From Flavobacteriales bacterium (GTDB lineage Bacteria; Bacteroidota; Bacteroidia; Flavobacteriales_F; PHOS-HE28): 12,501 nt of DNA. Both the position numbers and the translations under genes were made by a program. Position 1 is the stretch's first letter; every line of letters starts with the position of its first letter. The stretch is from the NCBI GenBank assembly GCA_025455765.1, contig JALOLX010000081.1, positions 1 to 12,501 of the forward strand, read 5' to 3'. Of the stretch, positions 1 through 7,466 are shown one piece after another. The notes below the pieces were generated by a model. That model saw only the letters and a program-made list of their open reading frames with translations. It was not told the origin of the DNA and searched no databases.

Positions 1-1717
1 TGTGGATGCCCACGCGCATCTCGAAGAACGGCAAGCCCTTGGCACTCCGCTCTGCTTTTCGGTGGGCGATGAAGGCTTGCATGTCCAAGGCCGCCAGCAA
101 CGTGTTCTTGGCCGAGCCGTCCGTTGGCACAGGCAGGCCACCAGCGGCCATGTACGCATCGCCGATGGTCTTGATCTTCTCGATGCCGTACATGCCCATG
201 ATGCCATCGAAAGCCTCGAAACACGCGTTGATCTCACTGACCAGCTCCTGCGCGCTTAGCTGCTCCGATGCGGCGGTAAAGCCTTTGAAATCGGTGAAGA
301 GGATACTGACCTGATCGAAGTCGCGCGCATCGGCCCTGCCCTTGTCCTTCAACTCTGCTGCAATATCGGCCGGCAGGATGTTGAGCAGGAGGTTCTCAGA
401 GCGGTCCTTCTCCACTTGCAGTGCAGCCTTCGACCGGCGCACATACCGTAAGCGTGTGTAGATGCCACCGGCCATCAACAGCACCGCTATGCCACCACCG
501 ATCGCGATGTTCCGTGTACGCTCTTCGTCACGCATCTGATCTTCATGCGCTTGCTGCACCAGACGGGCTTCTTCGGCTTTGGCGATGCTATCCTGCAGCA
601 TCACCTTGGCGAACTCCATCTGCTCCAATTTCTTGGAGATCTCCTGGGCATTGAGGCTGTCCGTGATCCCGTTCATCTTCTCCAGGTACACCAGCGCTTC
701 GTTGCCTTTGCCCATGGCCTTGTACGTATCATAGTGGCATTGGCACGCATTCTTCTGGAGGTCTAATGCACCGATCTCTTCCGCCAGGGCCAGGCTCTTT
801 TGGCAAAAGCCGATCGCAAGGCCGGGCCGGCCCTGTGCGCGGTACATGTGGCCGATGTTGTTCAGGCTCATGGCGATCCCGCCCTTATCCCCCAGCTCTT
901 CCCGCATCGCCAGGGACCGCTGGTGGAATGCCACGGCGCGGTCGTAGTTGCGTTGGTTGCCGTAAATGACACCGATGTTGTTCAGGCTGGCCGCCATCCC
1001 GTTCTTGTCCCCGGTCCTTTCCGATACCGCCATGCTCTTCCGGTAGTATTCCAACGCGCGGGCCGTATCGCCTTGTTCCTCGTATATGACCCCGAAGTTG
1101 TTCAGACTGGCCGCGATCCTCCGGTCATCCCGCATCTCCTCCCGCACCGCGAGGCTCCGTGCGTAGTATTCCAACGCGCGGGGGTAGTTGCGCTGGGAAC
1201 CGTAAATGTTGCCGATGTTGTTCAGGGTGTTCCCCAGGCCTTTCTTTTCCCCGATCACTTCGAAGATCGCCAGTGACCGCTGGTAGTATTCCAGCGCGCG
1301 GAGGTTGTTGCCTTGCTCCCGGTAAATGAGGCCGATGTTGTTCAGGTTGCCTGCGATGCCTTTTTGGTCGCCGATGCGTTCGTTGATCGCCAGACACTTC
1401 TGGTAGAAGGCCAAAGCGCGCCGGTAATCGCCCTGGTTATGGTACACGATCCCTTGCAGGTTATAGCCCTTGGCCGAGGCCCTGGGGTATTGGCGCGCTG
1501 CGGCGAACGCGTGCAGGGCTTCAGCCAGGATCGCTGCCGTGTCGGGCTGGGAGTCGAGGTAGCCATCCGACACGTAGTCAACGTATGCGGCAACACGGAT
1601 GGAATCGGGTCGGGTCTGGTCTTGCCAGATGGCGTTCAGCGAGTCGAGGTACTGCGCCTGCACTTGTGGAGCAAGCCCCATGGCGACGGCGAGGACCAGG
1701 TTGCGGTATGTGCTCAT
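1..1717 (-). CDS. TPR-containing membrane class III adenylate cyclase (3' end cut off by window)
   Basis: Predicted receptor-like cyclase making a cyclic nucleotide from NTP; 572 residues are visible and the C-terminus runs off the window. Seen in order: signal peptide (1-22, ending VQAQ), six TPR-like units of exactly 40 residues (about 85-324, each with LNNIG-x-IY and ALEYY-type helices), a charged coiled-coil-like helix (355-402), one membrane segment (about 404-421), the linker LLLNILPADIAAEL, then a class III catalytic domain from about 468. Both metal-binding Asp are present (D476 in LFTDFKGF, D520 in KTIGDAYMA). K516 sits where adenylate cyclases have the adenine-selecting Lys and guanylate cyclases have Glu, so ATP is the likely substrate; the second specificity residue and transition-state Asn/Arg lie beyond the edge. 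Topology suggests periplasmic TPRs and a cytoplasmic cyclase. ATG at 1717 chosen because it begins the signal peptide. Confidence 0.93.
   Translation of the reverse strand, partial: MSTYRNLVLAVAMGLAPQVQAQYLDSLNAIWQDQTRPDSIRVAAYVDYVSDGYLDSQPDTAAILAEALHAFAAARQYPRASAKGYNLQGIVYHNQGDYRRALAFYQKCLAINERIGDQKGIAGNLNNIGLIYREQGNNLRALEYYQRSLAIFEVIGEKKGLGNTLNNIGNIYGSQRNYPRALEYYARSLAVREEMRDDRRIAASLNNFGVIYEEQGDTARALEYYRKSMAVSERTGDKNGMAASLNNIGVIYGNQRNYDRAVAFHQRSLAMREELGDKGGIAMSLNNIGHMYRAQGRPGLAIGFCQKSLALAEEIGALDLQKNACQCHYDTYKAMGKGNEALVYLEKMNGITDSLNAQEISKKLEQMEFAKVMLQDSIAKAEEARLVQQAHEDQMRDEERTRNIAIGGGIAVLLMAGGIYTRLRYVRRSKAALQVEKDRSENLLLNILPADIAAELKDKGRADARDFDQVSILFTDFKGFTAASEQLSAQELVSEINACFEAFDGIMGMYGIEKIKTIGDAYMAAGGLPVPTDGSAKNTLLAALDMQAFIAHRKAERSAKGLPFFEMRVGIH
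746..1465 (-). repeat. Six in-register 120-bp TPR-coding tandem units
   Basis: Within the cyclase gene, 40-codon TPR units follow each other with no indel, so similar DNA recurs every 120 bp. The stretch GTAGTATTCCAACGCGCG (plus strand) occurs at 1043-1060 and 1163-1180, with a one-base variant at 1283-1300 and diverged versions at 923-940 and 1403-1420. LNNIG-type motifs begin at residues 125, 165, 205, 245 and 285. The DNA-level identity suggests recent duplication or gene conversion between units. Confidence 0.85.
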
Positions 1718-1736
1718 GATCTGCGCTCCACTGTAT

Positions 1737-1752
1737 CGGGAAGGTGTTCCCG
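1737..1752. repeat. Short inverted repeat upstream of the cyclase
   Basis: CGGGAA-GGTG-TTCCCG is a perfect 6-bp-arm hairpin 20 bp upstream of the cyclase ATG. It would lie in the 5' leader and could be an operator or leader hairpin. Such a short palindrome may also be chance. Confidence 0.3.
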
Positions 1753-1792
1753 CTTTCCTCATTCGCAATGACCTGCTCCGGACAGTTGGACG

Positions 1793-1820
1793 TGAAAGTA
1801 GGCAGATCATGTTGAGCCAA
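1793..1820 (-). promoter_or_regulatory. Candidate promoter for the cyclase gene
   Basis: On the minus strand TTG (1820-1818) is followed after 17 nt by TACTTTCA (1800-1793), resembling the Bacteroidota -33 TTG / -7 TAnnTTTG consensus with slightly short spacing and two mismatches. It would give a leader of about 70 nt containing the 1737-1752 hairpin. Weak, based only on pattern match. Confidence 0.22.
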
Positions 1821-1926
1821 CGTTAAAAGGACCGTGATGCGATCATCGTTCGGAAGGGCACGACCACTGCGCGTTGCTCTCGAACGAACTGGACCTATCT
1901 GCTGGAAGGCATCGCTGTACAGCCCT

Positions 1927-2910
1927 TCACAGCAGCCGGAAGGGTCGTGTACGCACCTCCTTCACATCGCCACCCATCAGCACAATGCGGTACGTACCGG
2001 GCAGAAGCTCCTTGGTAGCGGTGGGTGAATGAGCTCCTACCCACCATCGCAAGGGTGGCAACATCACCGTGTGGTCCTCCCAGTCCGTCCAGGGCTTGCC
2101 ACAGTCCATCTGGGTCATGTCGAAGGGGATGCGCTCCACCCATCCGGTGTCCGTGCGCATTTCGATCCCGAACAAGGGCATGCGGCTTGCGCAACCGCCA
2201 TCCAACATCACACGACCAGTGATGCGTACCCACACCGTATCGGCGCTCACGCGGTGGACCTGCACCTCCTTCAACGGCGGTTGTTTTGCCCAGTGCGCTG
2301 CCCGATCCTCCTCGGTCATCGGTGGCGGAGGGGTGTACGGAGGGGGAGCGGGTTGCGGCGGTGGAAGGTTCCGGTAGTACTCTTCCAGATCGGCCAGCTG
2401 CTGCTTGTATGCCGCGTCATCCGCGGCGATCAGTCGCTTGGCCAGCATGTTCGCTGCAGCCACCGACCTTGGTTCTGCAACAAGTTCCTCCGCGGCATAG
2501 CGTCCCTTGCGAAAGGGGATCACATCGGGCGAGGGACGGTCCCAGCGCGCCCAGGCCCGGTCGATCAAGGGCTGCATGTCATCCGGCAGGTCGATGCGCA
2601 TGGTGTCGGTCCCTGCGATCACCAGGACGTGGCTTTCTACTACACCGGTGACCGGTGAGAACACACGCCAACCACCGTTCTTTTCCTTGAACAGATCACC
2701 GCTCTGCAACGTGATGGTGTCGGACTTCAGCCAGAACTGGTCCGAGTTGTAGTAGAACACCCGTTCTTGGTAGTGCTGCTTCACTTCATAGGGACGATAC
2801 AAAGGATCGTCCGTGTTGCCGGGCTCGGAGATCACGAAGCAGAAATCGGGCGGTTGGGCTCGGGCGCACAGCGAAGCCGCAGCAAACAACAAGCAGAAGA
2901 GTGGACGCAT
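1927..2910 (-). CDS. Secreted two-part protein; C-terminal domain shared with two paralogues downstream
   Basis: Not recognised as a named family. It has 327 residues: a signal peptide (1-19, MRPLF...CARAQ), a beta-rich N-terminal part (about 25-110), a helical stretch (about 145-182), a proline-rich hinge (183-197) and a C-terminal domain (about 218-327). The last domain aligns clearly with the two small secreted proteins at 10235-10702 and 10753-11238: DT-x-x-VR-x-TG-x-V-x-LDG-x-C, PL-x-G, a WV segment, QM-x-CG, PG-x-YR and a final PFR. The pattern suggests an Ig-like beta-sandwich (inference). Cys240 and Cys270 could form a disulfide. The start at 2910 is preferred over an ATG two codons upstream (2916) because both paralogues begin MRPL. 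The frame stays open further upstream, but that part overlaps the peptidase gene and is a shadow. It lies 32 nt after the S41 peptidase stop, so co-transcription is likely. Confidence 0.8.
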   Translation of the reverse strand: MRPLFCLLFAAASLCARAQPPDFCFVISEPGNTDDPLYRPYEVKQHYQERVFYYNSDQFWLKSDTITLQSGDLFKEKNGGWRVFSPVTGVVESHVLVIAGTDTMRIDLPDDMQPLIDRAWARWDRPSPDVIPFRKGRYAAEELVAEPRSVAAANMLAKRLIAADDAAYKQQLADLEEYYRNLPPPQPAPPPYTPPPPMTEEDRAAHWAKQPPLKEVQVHRVSADTVWVRITGRVMLDGGCASRMPLFGIEMRTDTGWVERIPFDMTQMDCGKPWTDWEDHTVMLPPLRWWVGAHSPTATKELLPGTYRIVLMGGDVKEVRTRPFRLL

Positions 2911-2942
2911 CGCCATGCAGTACACCGGTGTGGACACCACGT

Positions 2943-4424
2943 TCACCGGCCCTCCAACACCTCTTGCACATAGCCCACCCAGTCCATTTCCGGAATGCCC
3001 TCGTCCAGGTAGTGGTCCGGCTGGATGCCCATCACATCCACTGGCATGCGCGGCAGGCGGTGGCTCATGCTCATGGTGTACCCGAGTTCGTAACAGCCGT
3101 CGGGTGAGGTCACCTGCCGCATGTTGGAGACATCGAGGGAGCCCATGGTGGGATGCCCGAAGAGCTTCACCTTGGCGCTGGTGCGCGCGTCCAGGAGGAA
3201 CTGCTCGTCGGTGCTTCCGTTGCCCTCGTTGCAGATGATCCCTACACGCTGCGGATAGGGCAGCACAGCATGTGCGCTGTCCACCGACCACGGCTGCGCG
3301 TTCATGTCCACCCATGCGCCCGTGGCTGCGCGCATGCGTGCAGCGATGTCCAGGCATTCCCGGCCATCCTCCGTCCCGCGTCCGAACATATCGGCATACG
3401 CTTCGTAACCGGCAGCGTTCAATTCGGTGGCCCAGAGCTTCACGCCTACCGAACGCATCGGGCTGGTGTAGAGGTAGGGGATCAAGCCCGCATAGCTGGC
3501 GTCGCTACCGCCGGTGCCGTAGCGGATGTCGATGATGAGGTTCTCCGTGCTGCGGATCAGCGCATCATGGGCGGCGAGCACACTATCGATGCGCACCTTC
3601 TGCTCGAAGGCGAACGAGGGGATGCGCAGGTAGAGCGTACGTTCGTTCAAGCGTTCCATGAATGGCGCATCGGCCTGCATGGCGCGCTGGTGCATGCGTT
3701 CGGCTTGGGACAACTGCGGCGCCGGCACTTGACGCACCCAGCCAGCGCCCATCTGCAATAGGCTCCCACTTGTGCCCTGCAACTCGGCCACCACCGGTTC
3801 GGGGGAATGATCGCCCATGTAGAAGGTGCCCGTGTAGCGACCGTCCGCCTGACGCTGCACTTCCACCTTCACTTCACCAGGCTTCCAATTCGGATTCTCA
3901 GAGGCCAGGATCACCGCATCGAAGCGCGTGCTGTCCTTGGCTTGCCGGACGATGCCCACCCGATAGGGGCCACCGCTCCATAAACCCTCCAAGGGATGCC
4001 TCGCGTTGCCCATGCGATCCAAGCGCTTCACGAGTTCCGCCTCGGTGAGCTTCACGGTGCGGCCCACCGGTGCGATCAGCGCCTGTGCGGGTGCGGGCGT
4101 TGTGCCTTGCGGAGTTGCCTCCTGCGCCTGTTCGGTGGGGCCGATTCCGATGTGCCCACGCCGGAACCATTGTAGCCATTCGTTCAACAACTCCGTGCAC
4201 GCCCTGAGGTCCTTCGCATCACTCACTCGCGTCCGGAGATCCGCGGTGTGCTCGGCATAGGCGGCTTCACCCTTACGATCCACCACCAGCTTGAAGCCTG
4301 CGTCGTTCTGCGCGAAGGTGTTCACCATCCAAGTGAAGGTGGCGGGGCAGTCGCAGGGTTGGGCCTGTGTGGCAACGGCTAGCACCATGACCGTAAGAAG
4401 TACTGGGTAGCGGCAGTGATCCAT
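2943..4424 (-). CDS. Exported S41-family serine peptidase (tricorn/IRBP-like catalytic arrangement)
   Basis: 493 residues with a signal peptide (1-22, ending ATQAQ). The C-terminal half (about 262-475) carries S41 features: a strand ENLIIDIRYGTGGSD like the family's core, the nucleophile motif NGSTDEQF with Ser404 and Glu407 three residues later, and GHPTMGS. Where Ctp/Prc enzymes have the catalytic Lys (25 residues after the Ser) this protein has Ser429, so a Ser-Lys dyad is unlikely. His91 in RRGHIGIG matches the catalytic His position of the tricorn-type S41 branch (family knowledge). No PDZ domain is evident; instead residues about 140-220 form a beta-rich domain (GLWSGGPYRVGIV, FDAVILAS, GRYTGTFYMG). 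It probably cleaves peptides in the periplasm or outside the cell; the substrate is unknown. ATG 4424 is preferred over the upstream start at 4472 because the signal peptide begins there. Confidence 0.87.
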   Translation of the reverse strand: MDHCRYPVLLTVMVLAVATQAQPCDCPATFTWMVNTFAQNDAGFKLVVDRKGEAAYAEHTADLRTRVSDAKDLRACTELLNEWLQWFRRGHIGIGPTEQAQEATPQGTTPAPAQALIAPVGRTVKLTEAELVKRLDRMGNARHPLEGLWSGGPYRVGIVRQAKDSTRFDAVILASENPNWKPGEVKVEVQRQADGRYTGTFYMGDHSPEPVVAELQGTSGSLLQMGAGWVRQVPAPQLSQAERMHQRAMQADAPFMERLNERTLYLRIPSFAFEQKVRIDSVLAAHDALIRSTENLIIDIRYGTGGSDASYAGLIPYLYTSPMRSVGVKLWATELNAAGYEAYADMFGRGTEDGRECLDIAARMRAATGAWVDMNAQPWSVDSAHAVLPYPQRVGIICNEGNGSTDEQFLLDARTSAKVKLFGHPTMGSLDVSNMRQVTSPDGCYELGYTMSMSHRLPRMPVDVMGIQPDHYLDEGIPEMDWVGYVQEVLEGR

Positions 4425-4442
4425 GTGAACGTCCAATGGAAG

Positions 4443-4472
4443 GTGAAATACGAAGATGACGCTTCTGTTCAA
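4443..4472 (-). promoter_or_regulatory. Candidate promoter for the S41 peptidase gene
   Basis: On the minus strand TTG (4472-4470), 19-nt spacer, then TATTTCAC (4450-4443), a partial match to the Bacteroidota -33/-7 consensus. It would start transcription about 10-15 nt before the chosen ATG at 4424. It overlaps the longer open frame and so supports the shorter protein. Confidence 0.3.
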
Positions 4473-4497
4473 AGTGGAACAGGCGCGACCGGTCAGG

Positions 4498-4514
4498 GCG
4501 GGACATAAGCCCGC
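4498..4514 (-). terminator. Possible stem-loop after the 5486-4521 gene
   Basis: GCGGG and CCCGC flank a 7-nt loop, starting 6 nt past the stop of the preceding gene. There is no T-tract, so this is at best a weak or non-canonical terminator. Confidence 0.25.
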
Positions 4515-4520
4515 TCACTT

Positions 4521-5486
4521 CTATCGATCCAGCATCATTGGCACCACCAGCTCCACCTTGCCTACGGCCGGGTGCCGCGCCAGTTGCTCCAGCTGCCCGA
4601 TCAGGAAAGGGCCGGCCAGCCCGGAGACCGGTACCAGTTCCACACCAGGGGAGTGGAACGCGGTCAGCAGCACGCCTTCATCCACCCAGCCATCCAAGGT
4701 GCCCGTGGTCCGGAACCCGAACTGGACGAGCACGGAGTTCAATCGCTGAATGAGCGCTTGCGGTGAGCCCGCGTTCATGTCCGACGCGTTGAACACGACA
4801 TCCACCACGCCCGTGAACGGATGCTGCTGGGTCATGCTGAGCCCCGCATGCGGCGTAACGCCTACCCCTTCATGGAGATGGCGCTTCCGGTGCTCGGCGT
4901 AGAGCCCTGCCGAGGTTACGGCCCGGTTATTCCGCACAGCTTCCAACTCCGTGTTGTGGTGCAACATGAACTTCTTTCCGTTCTTCTTCCGCGGATAGGT
5001 GCAGCCGTGCTCCTCGCATTCCAGGCCCAGCACGGCGTACCAGGCGCGCAAGCTGTCCGCGCGCACGCTACGGTGGTAGTCCACCTCCAGGCGCTTCTCA
5101 TCAAAGACCAGGCGCGCCTCCCGCTGCCCTTCCTGCACCGTGTAGTAAGGGCCGGGGCGCATGGTCATGCGGATGGTGTCCGGCATCGCGCCGAACCACT
5201 GGCAGCCGTTCATCTGTTTGCCGGCGGCCTTCACCTGCAGCGCGTCGTAGCCTTCTGGCACTTCCTCGAAGGTGAACATGCCATCCTTCTTCGCCGTTGG
5301 CTTCACGCCTTTGTCGCGCGCATCACGCAGCGTCACATGGGCACCGGGGAGCGGCTTGCCCTGTTCGTCGTGCACACGCAAGGGTAAGAGAAGGCTTGCG
5401 GCACATGCGGTATCGGTCCTGGAATGCAAAGGTGCCGGTGATACCGCCAACTCCGTGCCACCGATGGGGTTGAGTACACCTTCCAC
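4521..5486 (-). CDS. Carboxypeptidase-regulatory-like domain protein, function unknown, GTG start
   Basis: 321 residues. Residues about 34-90 look like a CarboxypepD_reg/SusC-plug-like beta domain (LRVHDEQGKPLPGAHVTLRD, then KDGMFTFEEVPEGYDAL). The rest is not recognised: it has cysteines at 95, 157 and 162, a basic patch PRKKNGKK (165-172), a beta strand pattern TGVVDVVFNASDMNAG and a final hydrophobic strand KVELVVPMMLDR. The protein may sense or bind something at the cell envelope, but no function is assignable. The only start upstream of the domain after the in-frame stop is GTG at 5486, 3 nt after AGGAGG, giving an N-terminus without a clear signal peptide, although other envelope proteins nearby have one. 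The 5' end lies only 23 bp from the divergent gene at 5510. The start is uncertain and the gene may be 5'-truncated. Confidence 0.72.
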   Translation of the reverse strand: MEGVLNPIGGTELAVSPAPLHSRTDTACAASLLLPLRVHDEQGKPLPGAHVTLRDARDKGVKPTAKKDGMFTFEEVPEGYDALQVKAAGKQMNGCQWFGAMPDTIRMTMRPGPYYTVQEGQREARLVFDEKRLEVDYHRSVRADSLRAWYAVLGLECEEHGCTYPRKKNGKKFMLHHNTELEAVRNNRAVTSAGLYAEHRKRHLHEGVGVTPHAGLSMTQQHPFTGVVDVVFNASDMNAGSPQALIQRLNSVLVQFGFRTTGTLDGWVDEGVLLTAFHSPGVELVPVSGLAGPFLIGQLEQLARHPAVGKVELVVPMMLDR

Positions 5487-5502
5487 GCTCCTCCTACCTT
5501 CG
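5470..5502 (+). promoter_or_regulatory. Candidate promoter for the T9SS beta-helix gene
   Basis: TACCTTCG at 5495-5502 matches TAnnTTTG at all but one specified base and sits 15 nt before the ATG at 5510. A TTG at 5470-5472 lies 22 nt upstream, slightly further than usual. The box overlaps the start of the divergent minus-strand gene. A nearly leaderless transcript is implied. Confidence 0.35.
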
Positions 5503-5509
5503 CTCTGCC

Positions 5510-7351
5510 ATGCGCCTGCCTTACACCATCGCCCTGTTCACACTCGCCCTTGGAGCGCAAGCCCAAGTGCTCCCCGAGCTTCCGCAGGAGTACATGAACG
5601 TCTGTTATCCCACCACGACCAGCACCATTACCGTGTGCAACAGTGGCTGCGACTACGGCAACGGGCAGCTGCAACAGGCCATCAACGCCGCGCAACCGGG
5701 CACCACCATCCTGCTGCAGGCCGGGCATACCTACAGCGGCAGCTTCACACTACCCGACAAGACCGGCGACGACTGGATCGTGATCCGCAGCAACGCACCC
5801 GATGCCCAACTGCCCGCCGCCGACCAACGCATGACACCCGCCTTCTCCCCTGCCCTGCCGCGCATCGTCTCGGCGGCCGGACAGACCGCGCTCACCTTCC
5901 TTAGCGGCGCACACCACTATCACCTCATGGGCCTGGAGGTCAGCAGCACCGGTTACTCCTTCGACCTCATCCGCGCAGGCGATGGCACACAGAACGCACT
6001 GGCCGCGCTGCCGCACGACCTCGTCTTCGATCGCCTGTACATCCATGGTAATGCCACGCTCGGCTCCAAGCGTGGGATCGCCCTCAACAGCGCGCGCACC
6101 GCGGTGGTCAACTGCCACATCAGCGATTGCAAGGGCGAAGGGCAGGATACGCAGGCCCTTTGCGGATGGAACGGTCCGGGGCCCTTCAAGATCGTGAACA
6201 ACTACCTCGAAGGCAGCGGCGAGAACGTCCCCTCCGACATCGAGGTGCGCAACAACCACTTCTTCAAGCCGCTCAGCTGGAAGGAAGGACATCCGGATTT
6301 CGCAGGCACGGCGTGGTGCGTGAAGAACATCTTCGAGCTGAAGAACGCGCAACGGGTGCTGGTGGAAGGCAACATCCTGGAGAACAACTGGGCCGATTGC
6401 CAGAACGGGTTCGCGGTGCTGATCACCCCACGCACGCAGAGCGGGGCGAGCATGTGGAGCCGCGTCACCGACGTCACCTGGCGCTACAACATCCTCATCG
6501 GCAGTGATGGCGGTTACAACTTCAGCGGGCACGACGACCAATTGGACAACCCGGTGAGCACACGCATCCTGGTGGAACACAACCTCGCGTACGCCATCAG
6601 CAACGTGAACAAGATGTACCAGTTCCTCAATGGGACCGAGCACCTCACCATCCGCCACAACACCAGCCTCAATGCGGGCACCACCACCAGTGCCGCCGGT
6701 GACCCCACACTCTTCCTCACCTTCCAGGACAACATCGCAGGCTATGGCGCCTATGGCGTGTGCGGCACGGGCGCGGGCTGTGGCAACGGCACCATCAACA
6801 CCTATTTCCCCGGTTCCACATTCTCGCACAATGTGCTCATCGGCACTCAAGGCGGCCCCAACGGAAACCCGTCGCAGTATCCGCCAAACCACTGGTTCCC
6901 CGCCGGCACCGGTCCCGTGGGCTTCATGGACGCCGCCAACAACAACTACGCGCTGCTACCCACCAGCCCCTACTACAGCGCGGCTTCCGACGGTACGCAC
7001 ATCGGCGCGGACATCGACAGCCTGAACAGCTACACGGCGAACGTGCTCAGCGGCGTGTGGTCGAGTTGTGCGGACATCACGACGGACATTTACGAACTGA
7101 TTGGCGCAACGTTCTTCACAATAGCGCCGAACCCTGCTCAGGACCAGATCACCATTCACACATCCCATGAATTGAATGGCGGACAGGTCACCCTGCTCGA
7201 TGTCACCGGCCGTGTGCTGCTTCAGCAACCCTTCGCTGGACCAAGCACCAACATTCAACTCCCCTTGTTGTCGACCGGAGTGCTGTTCGTGCGGCTGACC
7301 ACCACTGACGGAACGGCCGTGGGCATTCAGCGCATCGTGCTGGCCCATTGA
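5510..7351 (+). CDS. T9SS-secreted right-handed beta-helix (pectin-lyase-fold-like) protein
   Basis: 613 residues. Signal peptide 1-19 (MRLPYTIAL...GAQAQ). The body begins with the pectin-lyase-like opening LQQAINAAQPGTTILLQAG and continues to about residue 460 as successive short strands with N-rich turns (VNCHISDC, IVNNYLEGSG, EVRNNHFF, VLVEGNILENN, LTIRHNTS), which is typical of a right-handed parallel beta-helix. Residues about 535-613 are a type A T9SS C-terminal sorting domain: APNPAQDQITI, a LLDVTGRVLLQQ strand, LSTGVLFVRL and IQRIVL. The protein should cross the inner membrane by Sec and then be secreted or surface-anchored by T9SS. It resembles polysaccharide-binding or -cleaving beta-helix proteins, but I see no defined catalytic motif, so the substrate is not assigned. 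There are several Cys pairs (NVCYP, VCNSGC, GVCGTGAGCGNG). ATG 5510 directly begins the signal peptide. Confidence 0.9.
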   Translation: MRLPYTIALFTLALGAQAQVLPELPQEYMNVCYPTTTSTITVCNSGCDYGNGQLQQAINAAQPGTTILLQAGHTYSGSFTLPDKTGDDWIVIRSNAPDAQLPAADQRMTPAFSPALPRIVSAAGQTALTFLSGAHHYHLMGLEVSSTGYSFDLIRAGDGTQNALAALPHDLVFDRLYIHGNATLGSKRGIALNSARTAVVNCHISDCKGEGQDTQALCGWNGPGPFKIVNNYLEGSGENVPSDIEVRNNHFFKPLSWKEGHPDFAGTAWCVKNIFELKNAQRVLVEGNILENNWADCQNGFAVLITPRTQSGASMWSRVTDVTWRYNILIGSDGGYNFSGHDDQLDNPVSTRILVEHNLAYAISNVNKMYQFLNGTEHLTIRHNTSLNAGTTTSAAGDPTLFLTFQDNIAGYGAYGVCGTGAGCGNGTINTYFPGSTFSHNVLIGTQGGPNGNPSQYPPNHWFPAGTGPVGFMDAANNNYALLPTSPYYSAASDGTHIGADIDSLNSYTANVLSGVWSSCADITTDIYELIGATFFTIAPNPAQDQITIHTSHELNGGQVTLLDVTGRVLLQQPFAGPSTNIQLPLLSTGVLFVRLTTTDGTAVGIQRIVLAH

Positions 7352-7466
7352 CCACACGATCGATCAAAGTCCTGCGTGAACCGAATATCCATCCTGTGGG
7401 CAGGCACATCAGGTACTTCAGTCGCCTCCGGATGTAAGCCACCGGTGAGCAGCGGGTGCAAGCTGA

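Noticed and set aside
746..1465. 120-bp repeats considered as a CRISPR array or intergenic tandem repeat
   Set aside because: The repeats are in frame within the cyclase gene and encode classic TPR helices; there are no short identical repeats with unique spacers.
800..1771. Plus-strand frames across the cyclase gene with repeating HVADVVQ-like peptides
   Set aside because: The peptide repeats arise from reading the TPR-coding repeats on the wrong strand.
2911..3357. N-terminal extension of the 1927-2910 frame into the peptidase gene
   Set aside because: It overlaps the catalytic end of the S41 gene in another frame, and the signal peptide begins at 2910, as in the paralogues.
5750..6892. 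380-residue minus-strand open frame opposite the beta-helix gene
   Set aside because: No signal or motif, and a composition typical of an antisense shadow; the plus-strand protein has a signal peptide and sorting domain.
7393..7404. CCTG-TGGG-CAGG hairpin between the beta-helix gene and dinD as a bidirectional terminator
   Set aside because: The stem is only 4 bp and no T-tract follows on either strand.
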